From Prionace glauca (lineage: Eukaryota > Chordata > Chondrichthyes > Carcharhiniformes > Carcharhinidae): a stretch of DNA of 64,000 nt. The stretch spans positions 31,781,942 through 31,845,941 of the forward strand of contig CM075760.1 in assembly GCA_037974335.1 (NCBI GenBank). The letters are read 5' to 3'. Shown here piece by piece: positions 19,608-31,975 of the stretch. The translations under genes and the position numbers were made by a program. The first letter of the stretch is position 1. Each line of letters starts with the position of its first letter. The notes under the pieces are model-generated. The model was not told where the DNA came from. It was given only the letters and a program-made list of their open reading frames with translations, and did not search any database.

Positions 19608-19770
19608 ACAGCAAAGAACAAAGCAAAGTAGAGCACAGGAACAAGTCCCTTGGCCCTTCAAGTCTGTGCTGATCATAATGCCCCAACCAAACTGAAAAGA
19701 AACCTTCTGCCCTTACTCGGTCTGTTTCCCTCCCTATTCACGTACCCATCGAGCTGCCTCTTAACATTTT
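19608..19770 (-). repeat. LINE 3'-end fragment
   Basis: 'caaagaacaaagcaaagtag' and 'cacaggaacaagtcccttgg' are the reverse complement of a CR1-like 3' terminus, like the piece at 22075-22130. Confidence 0.55.
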
Positions 19771-20328
19771 ACAACATTTGATTTCATTAAATTAGATTAA
19801 ATCACTGACAAAAATAATTATTCCAAAAACAATACCCATTTGACAATCTGATTTCCCCTAAAATTTACCTCCTTTGATGGTGTCACTTTGAAAATTGCTG
19901 GGCCCAACTGGATTCCAACATCCTCTGTGTTAAAAGTGGCAGTTTCACTTCCATCTCCACTACAGCTCAAACTGATCCAAAAGGAAACGGAATCATTACC
20001 TGGAGGAGATAAAAAATGCTGGACTACGAGAAGGGCCAGGAGTGGGAGGAGCTCATTCGCTGTTACAAAGCCAAGCATGGGTATAATGGGTTGACTGCCC
20101 CCCACCCCGCACCGTGTATTGTAATCATTCAGTGGTTCTGCGAGTCAATGAAAAGGGAGTGAATACTGGTGGCCAATCACCAAACATCTAGCCCAATACA
20201 AACCAGTTCTGAATGGGTCTGTCTCTCTTTCTAGATTTGGATTATGGACCAAATGATCTCCTCCTTCTGTACTGTGGGGATTCTATAAAGTTGTCAATCG
20301 TTAACCTGGGCCTGTCTGCAGTCTGAGT
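19771..20328. other. No gene seen
   Basis: Unique sequence, except that 20225-20300 resembles a worn LINE end. Open frames on both strands lack domains. Confidence 0.4.
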
Positions 20329-20769
20329 GAACAAAGAACACAGCCCGGGAAACAGGTCCTTCGGTCCAATGAGCCTGCGTCGCCATTTTAACATTATGAG
20401 TCTCCTCTCTACCCATGACCCTTGTCTATGCTTATGGCCATCCACACTGAGGGAAGATTAATTTAGGGACAATTTGTTACACCAATCAGCCTCAGAGCAC
20501 ATCTTTTGGGTGTGGGAGGAAACCGGAGCACCCGGAGGAAACCCATGTAAGCACAGGGAGAATGCGCAAACTCCCACAGACACTGGCCCAAATCCACATA
20601 TCTGCACAGCTCGCAGTGATAGTCACTGAGTTGTCGTGTTGCCCAGCATCTGGTCCAGTTTAAGCGTACACTAATGACGTGAAGTACTAGGCTACTCTTG
20701 AAAACATCCAAGAGCAGCCCTCGTACGACCCATCGCGTGAATGCCCCTCGTTGGACAACAAGGCGGACC
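20329..20769 (-). repeat. Composite SINE-like repeat, copy 2
   Basis: Reverse complement begins 'ggtccgccttgttgtccaac' and matches copy 1 (12475-12900) and copy 3 (48224-48687) along its whole length, including the core and the 'ctgtgttctttgttc' end. Confidence 0.72.
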
Positions 20770-20810
20770 GAAGCACTTGTGGATTAAAAGAGAAAAACAT
20801 CAATGTTATG

Positions 20811-21065
20811 CTCGAGTGGTTAGCACTGTTGTCTCACAGCGCCAGGGACCCAGGTTCGATTCCCGGCTTGGGTCACTGTCTGCGTGGAGTTTGCGCATTC
20901 TCCTTGTGTCTGCGTGGGTTTCCTCCGGGTGCTCCAGTTTCCTCCCACAGTCTGGAAGACGTGCTGGTTAGGGTGCATTGACCCCGAACAGGTGCTGGAC
21001 TGTGGCCATCAGGAGAATTTCACAGTAACTTCATTGAGGTGTTAATGTAAGGCCTACTTGTGATG
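20811..21065 (+). repeat. tRNA-SINE variant with alternative tail
   Basis: The head has 'gtggttagcactgttgtctc' and the B box 'ggttcgattcccgg'. The core is typical, and the tail ends 'ttaatgtaaggcctacttgt', the alternative 3' end also seen at 56540 (-). It lies directly upstream of the CpG block at 21100. Confidence 0.82.
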
Positions 21066-21099
21066 TGAACTTCACAATGAGACAAGTTTCTCCCCTGGT

Positions 21100-21490
21100 C
21101 AGCCAGACCCTGAGGCCCCGCCCACCTAGTGATTGCGTCACACAGACGGCCACGCATGCGCTCTCCATTAAACCAACATGGTGGCGGAGGCACTGGGCTC
21201 CGGATCCCGGGGAAAAAGCCTCGCGGCTGTAAATACGGGACCCGTGGGGTATACTCGGGCCCTGCGGCCTATAGCGGGTGTTTGTGAAGCTTCCGTTCCC
21301 GCCCCGTCTCCCGACTCCGTTCCCCACCGCACCAACTCTTACCCGCTGGAAAAAAGCGTCGCCCGCCATCGAAGGGACCCCGGGCAAAGTGACATTGCGC
21401 ATGCGCCAAGTACATCACTGCGTTTGCGCACTGGGTTCCGGTGCCGTAAATGGGGCGCTTTCATAACCGCAGCGAATGCTGGGTAACAGC
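21100..21490 (+). promoter_or_regulatory. CpG-rich promoter / first exon with NRF1 and YY1-like motifs
   Basis: GC-rich and CpG-rich. It has an NRF1-type site 'cgcatgcgct' at about 21153-21162, a YY1-like 'acatggtggcgg' at about 21177, a possible donor 'cgtggg|gtatac' near 21248, and more NRF1-like words downstream ('gcgcatgcgcc' near 21400). It resembles the blocks at 4255 and 40560. The nearest downstream plus-strand ZNF is at 27244-28690, so it may be that gene's first exon, but about 6 kb separate them. Confidence 0.6.
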
Positions 21491-21591
21491 AGTGCCATTC
21501 AATTCCCTGTCAAACGACAATATTGATTCTCAATTCCGATGTATTTTTAAACATACGCAACATCTGCGGAAGAATGCGGTGATATATTCCA

Positions 21592-21897
21592 CATAAGAAA
21601 TAGGAGTAGGCCATCTAGCCCTTCGAGCCTGCCCTACCATTCAATAAGATCTTGGCTGAACTGAAGTGGATCAGTTCCACTTTCCCGCTTTCTCCCCATA
21701 ACCCTTAATTTTCCTGTCTATCAACCTATCTACCCATGACTTAAATATATTCAGCAAGGTAGCCTCCACCACTTCAATGGGTAGGGAATATCAGAGACTC
21801 TTCACCCTTTGAGTGAAGAAGTTCCTCTTCAACTCCGATCTAAACTGCTCCCCCCCCCCCCTTACTTTGAGGCTGTGCCCTCTAGTTCTGCTGTTCT
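21592..21897 (-). repeat. CR1 LINE 3' part
   Basis: Starts 'acataagaaataggagtagg' (the complement of the CR1 end) and runs through 'gttcctcttcaactccgatc' (complement of FFTQRVVN coding). A C-run near 21850 marks a slipped region. Confidence 0.82.
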
Positions 21898-22130
21898 AGA
21901 ACATAGAATATTACAGCACAGTACAGGCCCTTTGGCCCTCAATGTTGTGCCGAGCTATGTCCAATCCCAAGATCAGGCTATCCCACTCCCTATAATTCTG
22001 GTGTGCTCCATGTGCCTATCCAATAAGGATTCTATTTGTCATGTTTTGCATGTAATTCTCTGGTGAGAAAGTGAACAAAGAACAATACAGCACAGGAACA
22101 GGCCCTTTGGCCCTCCAAGCCTGCACCCAT
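21898..22130 (-). repeat. Two LINE 3'-end fragments
   Basis: 21898-22030 ('ttacagcacagtacaggccc', 'tcaatgttgtgccgagctat') matches the family at 7633/11112. 22075-22130 ('caatacagcacaggaacagg') is a second, related terminus. Confidence 0.6.
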
Positions 22131-22916
22131 CATGTGTTCCCAACTGGACTATCTGCTTCTATCCCTCTATTCTTAAGTGCTGTGAATTTTATGACTTTCA
22201 CACTGGTTCTCCTGAAGGTGCGGATTCTGGCTGGGTTCAATTCATAATCATTCGTTCCTCTCTCTATCTCCAGAGACGGAATACTGACCTGAATCCAGAT
22301 AAGAAAATTCCAGCTGATTATTGCCCTCTTGATGGATACTGAATATTTATTGGTTATTCCACAGATGTAACCCACTTCACCCATCATGCTGTCTCTTTAG
22401 AAATCTATCCAATTAATTCCACAGCCCTGCTGGCAGAATCAAAACAGTGTACATCGACTGTAATAATCCATGACCTAAACAGAAATAGTTTTGCAGTTGG
22501 ATAATTCTCAGACATATTCACCCTCTTTAGAAGGTTTGATTGCCCAATTTATTAAGATATTAGGAGCCATTGGTGAGTTAATCACACAGAGTAGAGTTTA
22601 ATTCAAAACACTGCAGATACTAACAGAATTATTAATAAAGGGCCAAGTCAAGATGGAATGCAACAGCTGTGTCATCGTGTCCTTCCACCCGAGTCCCAGA
22701 AATTGACAAGTGGGATGATGGGAGAGAGCAGTGTGCATTTAGGACTCCAGAAACAGGAACTTTAGAGACAATTTAACTCAGTGCACCAGTGGAAGCGAGG
22801 GAAGCAGCAGAACCAGCTGGTCATATTGTTTCAATGACAAATAAGTTCCATGCACTCCTTGTACTTGTTGGAGTGAGGATGAAGGAGATAGCAGAAAAAA
22901 TGGAGGAAGATATGAG
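22131..22916. other. No gene seen
   Basis: Unique AT-rich sequence. No splice-framed exon or repeat recognised. Confidence 0.4.
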
Positions 22917-23690
22917 TTCATAAGGACGTAAGAAATTGGAGCAGGAGTAGGCCACCTAGCCCTTTGAGCCTGCCCTGCCATTCAATAAGATCATGGCTGA
23001 TCTGAAGTGGATCAGTTCCACTTTCCTGCTTTCTCCCCATAACCCTTAATTCCCCTGTCTATCAGAAACCTATCTACCCATGACATAAATATATCCAGCG
23101 AGGTAGCTTCCACCACTTCAACAGGCAGAGAATTTCAGAGATTCACCACCCTTTGAGTGAAGAAGTTCCTTCTCAACTCTGATCTAAATTGCTCCCCGCC
23201 ACCTTATTTTGAGGCTGTGCCCTCTATCCTGCTATCCTTTCTAAGCGGGAAGAATCTCTCTACCTCTACCCTATCTATCCCCTTCATTATCTTATACATC
23301 TCTATAAGATACCCCCTCAGCTTTCTAAACTCCAACGAGTTCAGTCTCTCTTCATAGGCGAACCCCCTCATCTCCGGTATCAGCCTAGTGAACCTTCTCT
23401 GTACTCCCTCCAAGGCCAATATATCCTTCCGCAAGTGTGGCGACCAAAACTGCACACATTACTCCAGCTGCGGCCTCACCAGTGCCCTGTACAGTTGCAG
23501 CAAGACCTCCCTGCTTTTATATTCTATCCCCCTCGCTATAAAGACTAACATCCCATTCGTCTTCTTGGTCACCTGCTGCACCTGCAGACTGGGTTTTTGC
23601 GACTCATGCACAAGGACGCCCAGGTCCCTCTGCACCGTAGCATGCTGCAGCTTTTCACCCTTTAAATAATAATCCCTCCTACTATTAATT
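22917..23690 (-). mobile_element. CR1 LINE, 5'-truncated, minus strand
   Basis: The complement codes KGEKLQHATVQRDLGVLVHE, ALEGVQRRFTRLIPEMRG and RKLRGYLIEMYKIMKG. It ends at 22917 with the complement of 'tcttatg'. It is somewhat older than the copy at 7690, with several small indels. Confidence 0.85.
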
Positions 23691-24240
23691 CCACGTTTAA
23701 GTTCCTTCCTACTTTCAACGTGCTCCTCAAGGGTTTCGTCCATTCTTAGACTTGATCTATCACATGCTTCCTTTTTACTGAGCTTACAATTTCCCTTGTC
23801 ATTCCGTTTCCCGAATCCTGCCATTTTTGTCCTTCATTTGTTTGCGAGAACATTGCCTGTCCTGCACTTCAATCAACAGGCCTTTTAAAAGTCTTCCACG
23901 TGCCAGACATGGATTTGACCTCAAACAGTTGTTCTCCATCCACGTTCCCCAGTTCCCATCTAATCTGGATCTAACTGGCCCTCGCCTAATTAACCACCCT
24001 CACCCTGAGGGCCACTCTTATCAATGACTATCTCAAATCCTATGGGATTATGGCGGCTAAGCCCAAAATGCACCCCCCTCCGCCCCACTGAAACACTGAT
24101 CATCTGGCCCAGCTCAATCCCCAGTATCAGGTCTGGTACGGCTCCCTCCCTGGATGGATTGTCAACACACTGTATCAAAAAGCCCTCCAGGGCTCGTCTA
24201 ACAAACTGTTTTCTATCCTAGCCCTTGGCTGTAAGGGAAT
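23691..24240 (-). repeat. Unclassified interspersed repeat
   Basis: Recognisable as shark high-copy sequence ('gtgccagacatggatttgac', 'ggccctcgcctaattaacca'), but I cannot assign it. It directly abuts the 5' edge of the CR1 at 22917-23690, so it may be the older host of that insertion. Confidence 0.4.
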
Positions 24241-24350
24241 TTGTATAGATACTTAACAAGAAAAAAGTGAGTATTACTCCCATAGAAAGTGCATCTGGAG
24301 AACTGATTGTGAAAAGTCGGGCTACTGTGGGTGAACTAAACAGGTATTTT

Positions 24351-24662
24351 CGTAGAACCCTACAGTGCAGAAAGAGGCCCTTCAGCCCATCGAGTCTGCA
24401 CCGACCACAATCCCACACAGGCCCTATCCCCATATCGTACCTGCTAATCCCTCTAACCTAAGCATCTTGGGACACTAAGGAGCAATTTTTAGCATAGCCG
24501 ATCAACCTAACCTGCACATCTTTGGACTGTGGGAGGAAACCGGAGCACCCAGATGAAACCCACGCAGACATGAGGAGAATGTGCAAACTTCACACACACA
24601 GTGACTCGAGCCGGGAATTGAACCCAGGTCCCTGAAGCTGTGAAGCAGCAGTGCTAATCACT
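24351..24662 (-). repeat. tRNA-SINE, complete, minus strand
   Basis: Runs from the tail 'tagaaccctacagtgcagaa' to the head (B-box complement 'gggaattgaacccagg', A-box complement 'cagcagtgctaatcactg'). Together with the next SINE it forms a head-to-head pair. Confidence 0.88.
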
Positions 24663-24671
24663 GGTTAGCAG

Positions 24672-24992
24672 CAGGGCAGCATGGTGGCACAGTGGGTTAG
24701 CACTGCTGCTTCACAGTTCCAGGGTCCTGGGTTCAATTCCCGGCCTTGGGTCACTGTCGGTGTGGAGTTTGCACATTCTCCTCGTGTCTGTGTGGGTTTC
24801 CTCCCACAGTCCAAAGATATGCGGGTTAGCTTGATTGGCCGTGCTAGGAAATTGCTCCTTCGTGTCCTGGGGTGTATAGGTTAGAGGAATTAGTGGGTAT
24901 AATACATAGGGATATGGTGGTAGGTTCTGGGTGGGATTGTGTTCGGTGCAGACTCGAAGGGCCTCCTTCTGCACTGTAGGGTTCTATGGTTC
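24672..24992 (+). repeat. tRNA-SINE, complete, plus strand
   Basis: Head 'ggcacagtgggttagcactg' and B box 'gggttcaattcccgg', with the full core and the tail 'ctgcactgtagggttctatg'. Its head lies about 10 bp from the head of the minus-strand SINE. Confidence 0.88.
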
Positions 24993-25219
24993 CGTGCTGC
25001 CCTGTCTTTTGCACCCATCTTTGCTATAGAGAGCAGAAGTAACCTCCCAGAGATAGTTCTAAATCAGGAGATGGAAGAGATGGCGCAAATCAGGAAGATT
25101 ACGAACAGTGTTATTGAGCACATTGTTTGGGTGTGCGCGCTGAGAGATTCTCTGATCCGAATGGATTTCCCCCTCAGGTGTTGAAAGAAGAGACTATTGA
25201 GATTGTTGTTGTAGTGGTT

Positions 25220-26690
<1,471 letters not shown>

Positions 26691-27243
26691 TTTATTATTC
26701 TCTTAAATGTCAGCCATCTCCTGGGGAAACCAGCCCTTTAATTGTGAACATTAGGAAAGAGACCATCCTTTCAGCCAGACAAATAAATGTGTCAAGCTGA
26801 GGGAGCAAAGAATGTCAATGTCTTTGAGAAAGTGTTATAATGCAGAAGTCTGCCAATGAGCTTCAGAGTGAATCTTCCTCGTCTGTGCAACATCTGGGAG
26901 GAAATCAATGTTTCCCCCTTTCCATTTCTTTTCTCATTCTGGGAAAAATTGGGGACTTGCAGCAACTGAAGGGAAAGGAAGTGAATCCAGTCTGTATATT
27001 CCACACATTTTCAGTCCAGTCATATGGGCATTGATCTGTCTGGCAGCCTGCATGGAGATTTTCAGCTATGTGTCTCCAGGACAGGAAGCAGTGAGCCTGA
27101 TTGAGCATGGATCTGTCAATCAGCACCTTCAGGAGAATTGGGAGGGTGAATATTAGATACAGCAGAGTGAGAATGGAGGGAGAGTGTGTTCTGAATTTCT
27201 ATCTTGTACTGACACCGATGACTTGTATCAATTTGTTTTACAG
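26691..27243 (+). other. Presumed intron upstream of ZNF exon
   Basis: 'tctcattctgggaaaaattg' and 'gaagggaaaggaagtgaatc' match 30920-30980 in the intron of the neighbouring ZNF (31678 exon), so the two genes are tandem paralogues. It ends with the acceptor 'atttgttttacag' at 27243. Confidence 0.55.
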
Positions 27244-27571
27244 GATATTGAAAGAGGAATCACAGGCTGTAATCTCAAACGCCACATCTAGATCTGGCAG
27301 AGTCATATTCCTCAGGATCTGAATATCATCGGCCATTGAATCCGGAAAGAGATTTGAAAAGATTTCAAACATCAGTGTGACTGGAAAAGCATCAACACAC
27401 TGCCAAATTCAAGTGAATGTGTTCCAGAGCACTGACTGAAGAGTTTTAAACAGCTACACAGCCTGAATAAATATAACACCATTCACAGTGGGGAGAGACT
27501 GTACACATATTGTGTGTGGGCGAGGCTTCACCTGATTGTCCACCCAAGGGAGAGGCAAGGACACCTGCACC

Positions 27572-28690
27572 ATGGAAAAACCATGGAAATGTGCAGACTG
27601 TGGGAAGAGATACAGAGCCCCATCTCTGCTGGATGCTCATCGGCGCATCCACACTGAAGAGAGACCATTCACCTGCTCTCAGTGTGGGAAGGGATTCAAC
27701 CAGTTATTCCACTTGCAGAGACACCAGCAAGTTCACACTGGCGAGAGGCCATTCACCTGCTTTCAGTGTGGAAAGGGATTCCCTCGATTATCCACTTTGC
27801 AGAGACACCAGCGAGTTCACACTGGGGAGAGACCATTCACCTGCTCTCAGTGTGGAAAGGGATTCACTGTGTTATTCCAACTGCGGAGACATCAGCGAAT
27901 TCACACTGGTGAGAAGCCATTCATCTGCTGTCACTGTGGGAAGAGATTCATTGACTCATCCAGCCTGCAGATACATGAGCGAGTTCACACTGGGGAGAGG
28001 CCGTTCACCTGCTCTCAGTGTGGAGAGAGATTCATTCAGTTGTCCCACTTGCAGAGACACCAGCAAGTTCACACTGGGGACAGGCCATTCACCTGCTCTC
28101 AGTGTGGAGAGAGATTCATTCAGTTGTCCCACTTGCAGAGACACCAACAAGTTCACACTGGGGAAAAGCCATTCACCTGCTCTCAGTGTGGAAAGGGATT
28201 CACTCTGTTATCCACTTTGCAGAAACACCAGCGAACTCACACTGGGGAGAGACCGTTCACCTGCTCTCAGTGTGGAACTGGATTCACTGTGTTATCCCAT
28301 CTGCGGAGACACCAGCGAATTCACACTGGGGAGAAGCTATTCCCCTGCTGTCAGTGTGGGAAGAGATTCATTGACTCATCCAGCCTGCAGATACATCAGC
28401 GAGTTCACACTGGGGAGAGACCATTCACCTGCTCTCAGTGCAGGAAGAGTTTCAACCAGTTATCCCACTTGCAGAGACACCAGCGAGTTCACACTGGGGA
28501 CAGGCCATTCACCTGCTCTCAGTGTGGATTCGGATTCACTCAGTTAACCCACTTGCAGAGACACCAGCGAGTTCACACTGGGGAGAGGCCATTCACCTGC
28601 TCTCAGTGTGGAAAGGGATTCACTCGGTCATCCAGCCTGCAGTCACACAAGCGAGTTCACACTGGGGAGAGGCTGTACATCTGCTGTTAG
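27572..28690 (+). CDS. C2H2 zinc-finger protein, 13 fingers
   Basis: A 372-residue protein from 'accATGG' ([10 protein letters not shown]), the start shared with paralogues; an upstream in-frame start would add 12 residues. Thirteen intact C2H2 fingers follow. Fingers 3-7 and 8-12 are an internal five-finger duplication: [18 protein letters not shown], then [30 protein letters not shown] twice, and two QLSHLQRHQ fingers in each block. The frame stops inside finger 14 (RLYICC-stop), where CAG of the usual CSQC or CCQC has become TAG. Further fingers continue in frame after that (28691-28908). The exon begins at acceptor 27243/27244. The leader carries the shared fossil fingers. Expected role: nuclear DNA binding. 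Confidence 0.9.
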   Translation: MEKPWKCADCGKRYRAPSLLDAHRRIHTEERPFTCSQCGKGFNQLFHLQRHQQVHTGERPFTCFQCGKGFPRLSTLQRHQRVHTGERPFTCSQCGKGFTVLFQLRRHQRIHTGEKPFICCHCGKRFIDSSSLQIHERVHTGERPFTCSQCGERFIQLSHLQRHQQVHTGDRPFTCSQCGERFIQLSHLQRHQQVHTGEKPFTCSQCGKGFTLLSTLQKHQRTHTGERPFTCSQCGTGFTVLSHLRRHQRIHTGEKLFPCCQCGKRFIDSSSLQIHQRVHTGERPFTCSQCRKSFNQLSHLQRHQRVHTGDRPFTCSQCGFGFTQLTHLQRHQRVHTGERPFTCSQCGKGFTRSSSLQSHKRVHTGERLYICC

Positions 28691-28908
<218 letters not shown>

Positions 28909-28994
28909 ATTCCAGGGGTGGGATTCTGCAGTTATTGTTTCTGCTGTCTTATGTCAAGAGCTGCTTTTTTTTCATTCTTACAGTTGGTCACTGG

Positions 28995-29275
28995 GGAGGG
29001 GCAGAGGGTGACTTTAAGAACATAAGAACTAGGAGCAGGAGTGGGCCATCTGGCCCCTCGAGCCTGCTGTGCCATTCAATAAGATCATGGCTGTTCTTTT
29101 TGTGGACTCAACTCCACTTACCTGCCTGCTCAGCATAGCCCTTAATCCCTTTACTGTTAAAATCTCATCTATCCTTGCCTTAAAAGCATTCAATGAGGTA
29201 GCCTCAACTGCTCACTGTGCAGGGAATTCCACAGATTCACAACCTTCTGCTGGACTGGCCGGTCTCACAACTTTG
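28995..29275 (-). repeat. CR1 LINE 3' fragment
   Basis: 'tttaagaacataagaactag' and 'attcaataagatcatggctg' are the complement of the CR1 end. An older copy, ending near 29275 in 'ggactggccggtctcacaac'. Confidence 0.75.
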
Positions 29276-29399
29276 CCTCCAGTGAGCTGATGCTCTTTGA
29301 GTCTTGTTGCGAACACCTGGTTTCAAATTTCACAAGGATCACATAGTGACAGGGTATTAGGAAGTTCAGAGATACTTAGTCAGCATTTCTGTTTCAAAC

Positions 29400-29710
29400 C
29401 CCCCAAATGCCCATGCAATTTCCTTTGTAATTGTTTATTGTCTCCACTTCCTCCTCTCTCATAGGCAGTGAGTTCCAGGTCATTACAATTCACTGCATCA
29501 AAATATTCTTCCTCACATCCTCCCCAGTATCTCTGATCCAAAACCTTAAATCTGTGTTCCCAGCCTCCCAACCCCCACCCCGTCCTTTTCCCATCAGCTA
29601 ATAGGAACAGCTTTTCTTTGTCCACCTTATCTAAACCTGTTAGAATTTTGTCCACCTCTATCAAATCTCCCCCAACCTCCTTTGCTCCAAGGAGAACAAC
29701 AGAGGCCTGA
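29400..29710 (-). repeat. LINE fragment, other CR1-like family
   Basis: The complement encodes KVDKEKLFLLADGKRTG and HRFKVLDQRYWGGCEEEYFD, the C-terminal domain of an old CR1-like LINE. Confidence 0.6.
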
Positions 29711-30490
29711 CATCGACAATAAAAAAAACTAACAGAATATCTTAATACTTGAAATCAAAACTGGAATGTTCAAATTCTGTGTTAAAGATATTGTGAATAT
29801 ATTGTTCTGTACAATAAAGAGATTTGAATAACTCAGCTTGGGTGTGGTTGAATGAAATGTATTAATCTGGTATCCACCTACTGTCCAGAGGAAATCTGGA
29901 ATGTGTGGCTGGAAATGCCTCCCTAACAACACGGTGGGTGTATTTACATCTCACGCATTGTAGTCGTTCAAACTGGCAGTGTCGGGATTGACAATAGCCA
30001 AGACAGCTACATACAGGCACATATACTGTCATAACTGAAGGACTGCAGATTGAATGTGAGGCATGATGAGACTGGACTATCTTGACCACATTCCTATGAC
30101 TGCTCAGTTTGTGCTACAATGAACCATTAAAGCTGCTTAGCACGGTCTCAACAGAGGGCCGGGTGAGAATATTTACTTAGAATGAGTTAGAATTAAACTT
30201 ATTCCAGGACTGGCTGGTGTTCAGCGATTGAGATACCCGAAGCTGTAATCAATCAAGAAACAGTGGTAGATAGTTGATGAAGAAGAAGTGTTTTCAGGCA
30301 TTGTTTAAATTATTTCATCATAAATTTGTGATAAGAACTGTAAGGATTTGCAACCCAAGAGTCAATGCACTGATGGTAAACTCCAAACAGCACTGCGCTG
30401 AAAAAGGGGTCAGAGCAAGAAGTAAAGTGTTTTCAGGCATTATTTAAATTATTTCATCATGAATTTGTGGTAAGAGCTGTGAGGGACCTG
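29711..30490. other. No gene seen
   Basis: AT-rich unique sequence. A 30- to 35-bp word ('attatttaaattatttcatc') occurs twice, near 30303 and 30438, suggesting a local duplication upstream of the promoter block. Confidence 0.45.
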
Positions 30491-30499
30491 TAACCCAGC

Positions 30500-30898
30500 A
30501 GCCGGTGAATTAACAGCCTGTGCGGACCCGGGAGCCCCGCCCCCACCCATTGCTCCCCTCCCCCTGCCTCTCCTCGAGCCAAGGTTTCCAGACAAGCGGC
30601 TGGCGGCTCCGGCCAGAGCGAGAAGCCGCTCGGTGATCTCCCCCTCCCTCACGGCCCTGGACTGCGCATGTACAAGGGAGAGGGGGAGCTGCGCATGTTC
30701 CGGGGAGAGCCCACCCTCTGACCTTCACGTTGAATTGTTGACCAATGGGAAGAGTTGGAGGACCGGAAGGACTGTGGCCCTCCAGCCAATCAGAGCGCGA
30801 TCTTTGTGACAATGCAAATTGAACTTCAGACAGACTGAAATGTCCTCTTTTGTTGGTCAGTTGGATAACAAGCCATACCTAAAAGAGGCCAACATCTG
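30500..30898 (+). promoter_or_regulatory. Promoter and first exon of the ZNF at 31976-32929
   Basis: GC-rich block with GC boxes (ccccgccccc), CCAAT-type words in both senses ('gaccaatggg', 'agccaatcag'), NRF1-like 'gcgcatg' words, and an octamer ATGCAAAT at about 30813-30820. About 75 bp further on is a consensus donor 'aacatct|gtaagta' (30898/30899). The next acceptor, 'ttcttttacag' at 31677, opens the ZNF exon, giving an intron of about 780 bp. This is the best-supported two-exon structure in the window, by consensus only. Confidence 0.65.
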
Positions 30899-31077
30899 TA
30901 AGTAAAATACTTTCTATTTCTTCTCATTCTGGGGGAATTGTTGACTTGCTGCAACGAAAGGGAAAGGGAGTGAATCTAGGGAGGTTGTAGACTCTGGAAA
31001 GTTTGGCCCAGCTCTGTCAATCAGCCTGTGGAGGTTCAGTATTATATCCAGCAGAATGAGAATGGAAGGAGAGTTAT

Positions 31078-31548
31078 TTTTTCTTCATTCATGAGACATG
31101 GGCATCGCTGGCTTTTGCTACCAAATGAACCTGTTGGACTTTTAACCTGGTGTTGTGAATTGTCTGACTGTATTTACCCCAGTCCAACGCCGGCATCTCC
31201 ACATCATTGCTGGCTGGCCAGCATTTATTGCCCATCCCTCAGTGCCCTTGAACCGATTGCCCTCTGAAATGCCCCAGTAAACCAATGTGAATCAGCACAT
31301 TACTGTGCCTTTGGTGGCCATGCCAGGTGAGGATGGCAGATTTCCTTCCCTAAAAAGCATTAGTGATGGGGTTTTCCGACAATCTACAATAGTTTCACAA
31401 TCATCAATAGATTCTTAATTCCACATGTTTGTACTGAATTCAAATTCTACCATTTACCGTGGCAGGATTCAAACCTGGGTCCCCAAACATTAGCTGAATT
31501 TTGGATTAATAGTCTAGCGATAATACCACTAGGGAATTGCCTCTCAAT
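31078..31548 (-). repeat. Family-B tRNA-SINE split by a PLE end
   Basis: 'ttattgcccatccctcagtg' and 'caggattcaaacctgggtcc' (B-box complement), then 'gtctagcgataataccacta' (A-box side). A Penelope-like end occupies about 31113-31205 ('cctgttggacttttaacctg', 'ccaacgccggcatctccaca'). 'gctggct' lies on both sides as a probable target duplication. It sits inside the ZNF intron. Confidence 0.8.
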
Positions 31549-31975
31549 GTGTGAGATGGAAACTTACAGCTTTTAGGGAATGAAAGGGGGAAAAAATGCT
31601 CCAGAGAAACTAGAATTGTCTGTTCTGAATGTCTATCCTGTACTAACGCTGATTACTTTTGTCAACTTCTTTTACAGATGTTAGAAATGAGGATTTAAGC
31701 CAGAAATCTCAAACCAAACGTTGCATCAGGATCTGAAAGATTCAGTTGATTCATTGCAAAGTGAAGATCAGTGGCCTTTGAATCTAGATGGAGAAATAAT
31801 TGTCTGCTCTATCAGCTTCATCAGTTATTAATTCTCAGTGTGACGAGAAAAGCATCAGCACACGCACTTTGAACTGATTGTTCCTGCCTTAACCAGTTAC
31901 ACAGCTTGAAGAAACATTCCCATTTGGAGCCGGGAAAGACCCTATGTGTGCGGAAACTTAATTTGATTGTTGAAC

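Noticed and set aside
19063-24992. tRNA genes suggested by A/B-box words
   Set aside because: These are heads of tRNA-derived SINEs followed by the SINE core and tail, not mature tRNA folds.
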